Assembly (NCBI GenBank): GCA_947586625.1
Contig: CANPXS010000005.1
Coordinates: 1 to 44,798, forward strand
Source: an uncultured Clostridia bacterium
GTDB taxonomy: Bacteria; Bacillota; Clostridia; Oscillospirales; CAG-272
Length of the DNA stretch: 44,798 bases
Direction: 5' to 3'
The translations under genes were made by a program, and so were the position numbers. The notes below the pieces were generated by a model, which did not search any database, was not told the DNA's origin, and saw only the letters and a list, made by a program, of their open reading frames with translations. Shown here piece by piece: positions 40,179-44,798 of this stretch (positions are counted from its first letter, which is position 1; each line of letters begins with the position of its first letter).

Positions 40179-40982
40179 TTACCTTATATTGCGAAAGTAG
40201 AGGGAAGCGACGCCTTTTACGGTGAGCGCGTCGTCTATCATAAATTTGTTGCGGCAAAGGTCTGTTATGACCTTTGCGAATTCGCCAGTGGCAATAAGTC
40301 CGAGCTTTGTATCGGAGCCTTTCGGAACAGACAATTCGCGTATATTGCGCACATAGCCGTCGAGCATCAACGCGTTTCCGTAAATAAGACCGGAGCGGAC
40401 CGATTCGTCCGTGTTGCGTCCTATCATAGGCAGTTTGCCGCCGCCGAGCGGTACCGAATCAAGAAGCTCCGCGTGCTCGTGTAGCGCGGACGCCGATACG
40501 CGCAGTCCTGGTGTAATAACGGCACCCGTGAACGTACACGATTCATCTACAAAAGTGATCGTGTTTGCGGTCCCGGCATCGAACACAACGAACGGCGGCT
40601 TGCAGATATCAAGCGCTGCAGCTGTATTCGCCACGATGTCAGAACCGAGGCACGCCGGGTCGTATATGCCGATGCGAAAGCCGGTTTTGATCCCGGGTTT
40701 TATGATATATGGTGCAGACTGTGACAGCAACGCGGCGGCATCGGTTACGGCCGATGTCGCGCTCGGAACGACTGACGATATCGCGGCGCAGTCTATTGTC
40801 GGCATCGCGCCGAGACGAAGCGTGATTATCGAATGTATCAAGGAAGCGTATTCGTCGGCGCTCGCGTTCTTACGAAGCGCAAATCGAGACAGTACCGCAG
40901 GTGTTTTGACAGCGTCGTCGCTGCCGCTGTCAAACAGTCCGAATGCGATGCTCGTATTGCCGATATCAAGCGCAAGCAGCAT
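40179..40982 (-). CDS. coaX: Type III pantothenate kinase
   Basis: 267 residues from ATG 40982, which has GGAGG six bases ahead (the frame extends back to 41054 through the structured leader). It phosphorylates pantothenate with ATP, the first step of coenzyme A synthesis, and unlike CoaA is not inhibited by CoA. The N-terminal phosphate loop LLALDIGNTSIAFG and the FDAGTANTITFVD block are family hallmarks. Its promoter is at 41092-41120 (minus), and its ~100-base leader can fold strongly. Confidence 0.93.
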   Translation of the reverse strand: MLLALDIGNTSIAFGLFDSGSDDAVKTPAVLSRFALRKNASADEYASLIHSIITLRLGAMPTIDCAAISSVVPSATSAVTDAAALLSQSAPYIIKPGIKTGFRIGIYDPACLGSDIVANTAAALDICKPPFVVFDAGTANTITFVDESCTFTGAVITPGLRVSASALHEHAELLDSVPLGGGKLPMIGRNTDESVRSGLIYGNALMLDGYVRNIRELSVPKGSDTKLGLIATGEFAKVITDLCRNKFMIDDALTVKGVASLYFRNIR

Positions 40983-41085
40983 GAAGCGCCTCCTTTCGGT
41001 TCCCTGAATTATACAAAATTTGCATTTTGTATAATTGCCTATGCTTGGAACCAACTATGTCCCCGTTTGTATCCCCGTCGAATTT
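40983..41085 (-). promoter_or_regulatory. Structured 5' leader of coaX
   Basis: On the minus strand a perfect 13-bp stem ATTTTGTATAATT/AATTATACAAAAT (41036-41024 with 41019-41007, loop GCAA) is nested inside GGTTCC (41052-41047) paired with GGAACC (41003-40998). The ribosome site GGAGG follows directly. It looks like a regulated leader, but it does not match a riboswitch I know. Confidence 0.45.
41006..41036. repeat. Inverted pair of the 14-base motif
   Basis: AATTATACAAAAT (41007-41019) and its exact reverse complement (41024-41036) separated by TTGC; same motif as at 40157 and 41799. Confidence 0.8.
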
Positions 41086-41091
41086 TTTATT

Positions 41092-41120
41092 ATTATACAG
41101 CAAGGCGCGTCTGTTTGCAA
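41092..41120 (-). promoter_or_regulatory. Promoter of coaX
   Basis: Minus strand TTGCAA (41120-41115), 17 bases, TATAAT (41097-41092) with TG just before it. Mirror image of the plus-strand promoter at 41129-41157. Confidence 0.65.
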
Positions 41121-41148
41121 GATTGTTCTTGTAAAAAAACGCGCCTTG
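41101..41148. promoter_or_regulatory. 48-base dyad between divergent promoters
   Basis: CAAGGCGCGT (41101-41110) pairs with ACGCGCCTTG (41139-41148). Inside, TTTGCAAGA (41114-41122) pairs with TCTTGTAAA (41127-41135) with one wobble. Both -35 boxes lie within the inner arms. Candidate shared operator. Confidence 0.6.
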
Positions 41149-41157
41149 TAATATAAT
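41129..41157 (+). promoter_or_regulatory. Promoter of the PHP-like gene
   Basis: TTGTAA (41129-41134), 17 bases, TATAAT (41152-41157); start near 41164. Confidence 0.65.
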
Positions 41158-41190
41158 GTTTATGTGATATTATCCAATCGGAGGCGCCGT

Positions 41191-41895
41191 ATGCTCAACG
41201 ACTGCTTTGCCGTTACCCGTCTGCACCTTTCGTTTGACGACGACCGCGAACACTTTCACGAGATACTCGACACGTATGCGTCGCGCGACGTTAAGCGCGT
41301 CATACTCGCGTGCGATTTTAATGACGATGAGTCGCCTTCGATGCATCTCTCTCGCAGACGCGAGATGTCAAATATCGCCTCTAAAATATCCGCATACTCT
41401 CACGTTCACGTACATGTCGTTTCTGCCGTGACTGTCGAGCATGGAATATCGCAGACAGACGCGCTGGAGCGTTTATCGTACGAGCTTCGTGGCGAGAGCT
41501 ACATATTCCTGCGAATCCCGCCGACTACCGACAGCGACATGATCCCTGCGGAGCTTCACGGGATAATATATCGACGAAAGCTAATACCCGTAATAGTCAA
41601 TGCGGAACGTGCGATCAATACCGTTCCCGACCGCGCCGCAAATTCATTACTTGCCATTCCGCGAGCCGTTTATCAGATAGATATGTCAAGCCTGTACTCG
41701 CCCGAGATAAGGCGGTTCGTGCGAAAGCTGATTATACAAAATAAATCCGTCGTATTCGGCAGCGGAACAAAATTTGATTCTGCCGTCTACGCTTCCGAGA
41801 ATTATACAAAATATTTGATTCAAACAGTGTGTGCTGACCCGCGCTACACCAGCTTAGGACAGTTCGCGCTTGCTCACAACCGCATTCTTGAATGA
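41191..41895 (+). CDS. Degenerate PHP-fold protein related to CpsB/YwqE tyrosine phosphatases
   Basis: 234 residues from ATG 41191, which has GGAGG six bases ahead. The order of elements follows CpsB/YwqE-type PHP phosphatases: RLHLSFDDD at the HxH position, RVILACDF at the ATPHH position, ELHGIIYRRKLIPVIVNAER at the GYIPVIAHPER position, YQIDMSSLY at the QITSGSL position and VVFGSGTKFD at the FVASDAHN position. Each metal-binding motif has lost most of its ligands, so I expect a non-catalytic protein. This remote relation is my own alignment by eye. Neighbours are coaX (divergent) and spoIIID (convergent, 42-base overlap). A regulatory or sporulation role is possible but unproven. The coding sequence holds two copies of the AT-rich motif. 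Confidence 0.6.
   Translation: MLNDCFAVTRLHLSFDDDREHFHEILDTYASRDVKRVILACDFNDDESPSMHLSRRREMSNIASKISAYSHVHVHVVSAVTVEHGISQTDALERLSYELRGESYIFLRIPPTTDSDMIPAELHGIIYRRKLIPVIVNAERAINTVPDRAANSLLAIPRAVYQIDMSSLYSPEIRRFVRKLIIQNKSVVFGSGTKFDSAVYASENYTKYLIQTVCADPRYTSLGQFALAHNRILE
41731..41816. repeat. Copies of the AT-rich motif inside the PHP-like gene
   Basis: ATTATACAAAAT at 41731-41742 (12 of the 13 core bases) and GAATTATACAAAATATTT at 41799-41816 (18 bases identical to 40157-40174). Confidence 0.7.
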
Positions 41896-42168
41896 CTGAC
41901 GCTGTATCAAGTATTTACGACGCGTTGCCTCGCCGCCTCGAATGTGGCGCTCCGCCTTGTTCCTGTCAAGCACTGCTTTGACACGTACATACAGCTCGTG
42001 ATCGGTTTCGCGAAGTCGGACAGACACGTCCTTGTGGACCGTCGACTTCGATACTCCGAAATGCGCCGCCGCGCTTCTGACCGTCGCAGAATGTTCGATT
42101 ATGTATTCGCCTATAAGCTCTTCCCTGTCCCTGCCGCTCAACGCTATTTTCATTTTAGCCGCTCTCAC
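41854..42168 (-). CDS. spoIIID: Sporulation transcription factor SpoIIID
   Basis: About 104 residues. The core EYIIEHSATVRSAAAHFG, VSKSTVHKDVSVRL and RHIRGGEATRRKYL matches SpoIIID, the small helix-turn-helix regulator that works with sigma-E in the mother cell and switches genes on and off midway through sporulation. Start is uncertain: GTG 42168 has AGAGGAAAAGG just ahead and precedes ATG 42153 (MKIALSG); the frame is open to 42282. The C-terminus runs ~13 residues past the usual RKYK-like end and its last 42 bases overlap the convergent PHP-like gene. The gene is strong evidence for a spore-forming lineage. Confidence 0.88.
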   Translation of the reverse strand: MRAAKMKIALSGRDREELIGEYIIEHSATVRSAAAHFGVSKSTVHKDVSVRLRETDHELYVRVKAVLDRNKAERHIRGGEATRRKYLIQRQSFKNAVVSKRELS

Positions 42169-42248
42169 CGTGCCTTTTCCTCTTTCGTATTCGGTGCTCC
42201 CGAACATATCATATGAGCGCGCGGACCTATATATGAAAGGACAACTAC

Positions 42249-43028
42249 ATGAAAAACGAAGCGGAAAAATATCTTCCGTCAAACGTATTCGAGGGATTGA
42301 CTTCGATACGCGCGATAATCAAAGCGCGCAACGAAGGAATATCCGACCGACCTATTAACGAGATAATGTACGATGAGTCGCGCAAAAGCAAAATATTTCG
42401 CGAAATATCGTGGCTTACGCACATAGCGCCTCAGCACGGATTCACGCTCACTCCGACGACGAGCGAGCACATATCTGAGCTGACGCTCGGAAAGTCTCAC
42501 GGCGGCTTTGTGGCGCTGTGCGGCGAAAGGACGATATCTGCGCCCGACGCGTCAGACATTACCGACAACGGATTTTATATCATGCTCGACGGCATAGAGG
42601 ACCCGTACAACTTCGGTTCTGCCGTGCGCTCCGTATACGCCGCAGGTGCTGACGGGATCGTACTCCCTCCGCGAAGCTGGATGAGCGCCGCAGGGATCGT
42701 GTGCCGTTCGTCAGCAGGAGCATCGGAGCTAATAAGCATGTACGAGGACGAGCCAGAAACAGCGATAGAGACGTTTCGCTCACGTGGGTACACGATAGTC
42801 GCCTCGTCAAAGGAAAACGCCGTATCGATGTATAGCGCGGCGCTGATGACGCCTATATTCATGATAGTCGGCGGCGAGCTTCGCGGCATATCGAAAAAAC
42901 TGATGGCGCAGGTCGACCTCACAGTGCGCATTGACTACGGACGTGACTTCCCCGCCGCGCTGTCGGCGCATTCGTCGGCGGCTATACTTGCGTTTGAAGT
43001 ATACAGGCAGAATCATACAAAACGATAA
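42249..43028 (+). CDS. SpoU/TrmH-family rRNA 2'-O-methyltransferase
   Basis: 259 residues. The SPOUT knot motifs are present: LDGIEDPYNFGSAVRS (motif 1), FMIVGGELRGISKKL (motif 2) and VRIDYGRDFPAALSAHSSAAILAFEVYR (motif 3, where the common SLNVS is replaced by ALSAHSS). An N-terminal ~90-residue substrate-binding region precedes the core, as in RlmB and TsnR. It methylates a ribose in rRNA or tRNA; the target is unknown. AAAGGACAA lies before ATG 42249. Divergent from spoIIID. Confidence 0.85.
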   Translation: MKNEAEKYLPSNVFEGLTSIRAIIKARNEGISDRPINEIMYDESRKSKIFREISWLTHIAPQHGFTLTPTTSEHISELTLGKSHGGFVALCGERTISAPDASDITDNGFYIMLDGIEDPYNFGSAVRSVYAAGADGIVLPPRSWMSAAGIVCRSSAGASELISMYEDEPETAIETFRSRGYTIVASSKENAVSMYSAALMTPIFMIVGGELRGISKKLMAQVDLTVRIDYGRDFPAALSAHSSAAILAFEVYRQNHTKR

Positions 43029-43046
43029 AAGCACATGAGATATTAA

Positions 43047-43731
43047 ATGTCTTTTAAGCTTAACAGCGTCGTCCCGTGGGGACGCAATTTAGATGAATAC
43101 AGAACAATGTTCATGCTCGATTATGCTGACATGAAAAAGAAGATTTGCAGGCTTCGGCGACGGTCCCGCGAGTTTTAACTGTGAGGCAACGCGCATGGGG
43201 TGTTCTGTGATCTCGTTTGACCCGATTTACAGATTCACGCGTGAACAACTCCGTGACCGTATAGATGAAGTCCGAGCCGTAGTCATGAAGCAGATGGCGG
43301 AAAATGTTGATAATTATGTGTGGACGAAAATCAAGAGTCTTGATGAACTCGAACATGTCAGGATGTCTGCAATGGAGCTGTTTCTCGAAGATTACGACAA
43401 CGGCAGGCGCAAAAGAAGATATATAACATATGAACTCCCCGAAAAAATGCCGTATGATGAAAACACATTTGATATCGGACTAAGCTCACATTTTCTTTTA
43501 ATGTACACGTCATTAGGCTATGATTTTCATATTGCCGCCATGACGGAGATGCTCCGTGTATACCGTGAGATCAGGATCTTTCCGATCGTCGACCTCGACG
43601 GCAAAGAGTCGTCAATGGCAAACGACGTGATCTCATATTTTGAAAAAAGCCATATCGTCGAAGTCAGAAAAACGCAATATGAATTTCAAAAAAGTGAAAA
43701 TATGATGCTGACTATAAAGAATCGGGCTTGA
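43047..43731 (+). pseudogene. SAM-dependent methyltransferase-like gene with a frameshift
   Basis: ATG 43047 opens MSFKLNSVVPWGRN and reads to MKKKI, then runs into nonsense and a stop. From about 43147 another frame continues smoothly as AGFGDGPASFNCEATRMGC, a methyltransferase motif I, and runs to 43731 (YELPEKMPYDENTFD, SSHFLLMY, EMLRVYREIRIFPI). One extra T in the ATTT run at 43143-43146 explains the break exactly, since removing it gives KKIAGFGDGP, matching the family spacing (KILDCGGGP). Either a recent mutation or a sequencing or assembly error; the rest of the protein (~228 residues) is intact. Target unknown. Confidence 0.78.
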
Positions 43732-43746
43732 TTTTCAAGCCCGATT
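43720..43746. terminator. Hairpin shared by convergent genes
   Basis: Perfect 12-bp stem AATCGGGCTTGA (43720-43731) with TCAAGCCCGATT (43735-43746), loop TTT. The methyltransferase stop codon forms part of the stem. No long T-run on either side. Confidence 0.6.
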
Positions 43747-43749
43747 CAA

Positions 43750-44478
43750 CTACGGATTGCATCGTTTGCACGGCGAGTATCCACACGCTATAAGCGTTTC
43801 ACGGTCGCCGGTGTATTCTTCCCTGTTTTTATCTTTGATCTGTTTTACGGAACTGCACGTCGGCAAATGAAATTTCTTTGAATTATTATTGAGCACATAT
43901 GTATGCGTAACGGGCGGAGTGGTTTGAGGTGGTTCGGCCTCTGTTTCATGCGGAACCGTCGTTTGTTCGGTTTCCGTTACGGCGTATGACTCTGTCGGAG
44001 ACGTTTCCGCTTTGGTTTCCGTTGACGGTTTTTCCAGCTCTGTATTGCTTGGCATATCTTCGGTTGACACATTATTAGCGGTCGACGTTTGTTCTCTTGA
44101 TGTATTCGACGACGTTGCGATGTCTGCGTCTTGATCGTAATATACGATGTCGCCGTCGGTAATACGTATTATTTCGCCGTCTTCGATATAGACCTCGCGC
44201 TTGCCGTCGTTTGTGCGCAGACGGTAATACGGTTCTCCGTTCTCTGCATCGGTCCAAACAGTGACATATTTCAGTTCGCCGACAAGTCCCGATTTGACAA
44301 CAAGCCTGTATAACTCAGACGCGGTATCTCTGTCAAGCTCCGTCTTTTCGCATATCATCGCGACAGCGCCTGATGCTGCGTCAAATTCGCCTGACCCGAG
44401 CTGGTCGGCGCTGACGCCGCACGATGAAAAGACAAGCAGTAATGCTGCCAAAAGCAGTATGCAGAAATGTTTTGTCAT
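43750..44478 (-). CDS. Lipoprotein with Thr/Glu-rich linker and Cys-rich C-terminal domain
   Basis: 242 residues from ATG 44478 (GGAGT about nine bases ahead; the longer open frame to 44541 lacks support). It begins with a signal peptide and lipobox (LLLVFSSC), so it should be lipidated and anchored outside the membrane. A folded segment of ~100 residues follows (YVTVWTDAENGEPYYRL), then a low-complexity Thr/Ser/Glu/Pro linker of ~60 residues. It ends with a compact domain, YVLNNNSKKFHLPTCSS to CGYSPCKRCNP. That final Cys/His domain is common at the ends of secreted clostridial nucleases and lipoproteins and probably binds metal. The function of the first domain is unknown. Confidence 0.8.
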   Translation of the reverse strand: MTKHFCILLLAALLLVFSSCGVSADQLGSGEFDAASGAVAMICEKTELDRDTASELYRLVVKSGLVGELKYVTVWTDAENGEPYYRLRTNDGKREVYIEDGEIIRITDGDIVYYDQDADIATSSNTSREQTSTANNVSTEDMPSNTELEKPSTETKAETSPTESYAVTETEQTTVPHETEAEPPQTTPPVTHTYVLNNNSKKFHLPTCSSVKQIKDKNREEYTGDRETLIACGYSPCKRCNP

Positions 44479-44543
44479 AATACGTCGACTCCGTAATAAT
44501 TTTGTCATAATAAGGATATCACAACAGAAATTCGGTGTCAACC

Positions 44544-44575
44544 GAAAAAATCGCAGTACACTTTCGTGTACTGCG
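44544..44575 (-). terminator. Terminator of the tRNA operon
   Basis: Minus strand stem CGCAGTACA/TGTACTGCG (44552-44560 with 44567-44575), followed by ATTTTTTCGG. A textbook rho-independent terminator for the tRNA genes at 44584-44798. Confidence 0.85.
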
Positions 44576-44583
44576 GATTTGCG

Positions 44584-44658
44584 GGTGAATGATGGGACTC
44601 GAACCCACGGCCTTCAGGGCCACAACCTGACGCTCTAACCAACTGAGCTACATCCACC
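44584..44658 (-). tRNA. tRNA-His (anticodon GTG)
   Basis: Full cloverleaf. Acceptor GTGGATG (44657-44651) pairs with CATTCAC (44591-44585) with one wobble. Anticodon arm TCAGG-TTGTGGC-CCTGA, T-loop TTCGAGT. An extra G at -1 (44658) faces C73 (44584), the identity mark of tRNA-His. CCA is not encoded. Confidence 0.95.
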
Positions 44659-44663
44659 ATATT

Positions 44664-44737
44664 CGTACCTGGAGGGACTCGAACCCGCGACCTACTGCTT
44701 AGAAGGCAGTTGCTCTATCCTGCTGAGCTACAGGTAC
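44664..44737 (-). tRNA. tRNA-Arg (anticodon TCT)
   Basis: Acceptor GTACCTG (44737-44731) pairs with CAGGTAC (44671-44665). Anticodon arm ACTGC-CTTCTAA-GCAGT reads AGA codons. Discriminator G at 44664; CCA is not encoded. Five bases upstream of tRNA-His. Confidence 0.95.
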
Positions 44738-44740
44738 ATA

Positions 44741-44798
44741 AGCGGGTGATGGGAATCGAACCCACGTATCCAGCTTGGAAGGCTGGCGTACTAACCAT
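44741..44798 (-). tRNA. tRNA-Gly (anticodon TCC), 5' part outside the window
   Basis: Only the 3' 58 bases are present: anticodon arm CCAGC-CTTCCAA-GCTGG, T-arm with TTCGATT, acceptor 3' strand CACCCGC (44748-44742) and discriminator T at 44741. The rest continues past the window edge. Confidence 0.92.

Noticed and set aside
1-44798. CRISPR array, insertion sequence, prophage or replication origin
   Set aside because: No regularly spaced direct repeats, transposase, integrase or DnaA-box cluster was seen on reading both strands.

Overview
The window looks like a chromosomal piece from an endospore-forming member of the Clostridia, probably an uncultured gut-type Firmicutes. The support is a gene for the mother-cell sporulation regulator SpoIIID, a TagO-type wall-teichoic-acid enzyme, a TrmK/Nif3 pair, DUF402 and DUF1858 proteins, an ECF-transporter S component next to type III pantothenate kinase, and AGGAGG ribosome sites throughout. 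Codons are GC-rich, but intergenic regions are AT-rich and carry clear TTGnnn-17-TATAAT promoters. I saw no phage, insertion sequence, CRISPR array or replication origin. Genus-level placement is not possible by eye.

Layout. 1-694: end of an unrecognised gene. 761-5444 (minus): a five-gene operon with one strong promoter at 5416-5444, reading aminotransferase, trpS, tagO, small unknown, VanY-type carboxypeptidase. 5554-7629 (plus): an ECF sigma factor overlapping a membrane anti-sigma-like protein with a Thr/Pro-rich extracellular repeat region. 7740-9100: a decayed XRE regulator facing a DUF402 gene. 9271-12796: a UvrA-like ATPase without the UvrB-binding insert, then a CmpB-family membrane protein. 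12876-17848: two translationally coupled MacB-like ABC proteins. 17972-19087: prfB. 19234-26451: one very large gene for a cyclic beta-1,2-glucan synthase-like enzyme. 26465-33503: a long plus-strand run with lgt, folD, a sugar nucleotidyltransferase, galE, galM, an RluA-type pseudouridine synthase and a DUF3810 metalloprotease-like protein. 33712-36887: murA, a DUF1858 protein, trmK and a Nif3-family gene. 36895-40071 and 40179-40982 (minus): a methyltransferase, an adenylate-kinase-like ATPase, rnhA, a flavodoxin-like protein, an ECF S component and coaX. 41191-43028: a degenerate PHP-fold protein, spoIIID and a SpoU-family rRNA methyltransferase. 43047-44478: a frameshifted methyltransferase and a lipoprotein. 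44544-44798: a terminator and the end of a tRNA operon (His, Arg, partial Gly).

Most genes are housekeeping: cell envelope (tagO, VanY, murA, lgt, glucan synthase), translation (trpS, prfB, trmK, pseudouridine synthase, SpoU, tRNAs) and cofactors (folD, coaX with its probable pantothenate transporter). The least ordinary stretch is about 40150-42300. There coaX and a catalytically dead PHP-like gene diverge from a strikingly symmetric pair of overlapping promoters. The coaX leader can fold into a strong nested hairpin, and a 14-base motif recurs several times in and around these genes, next to spoIIID. Other points worth checking are three apparent gene disruptions, a prfB with no programmed frameshift, and a promoter embedded in a terminator hairpin upstream of lgt.
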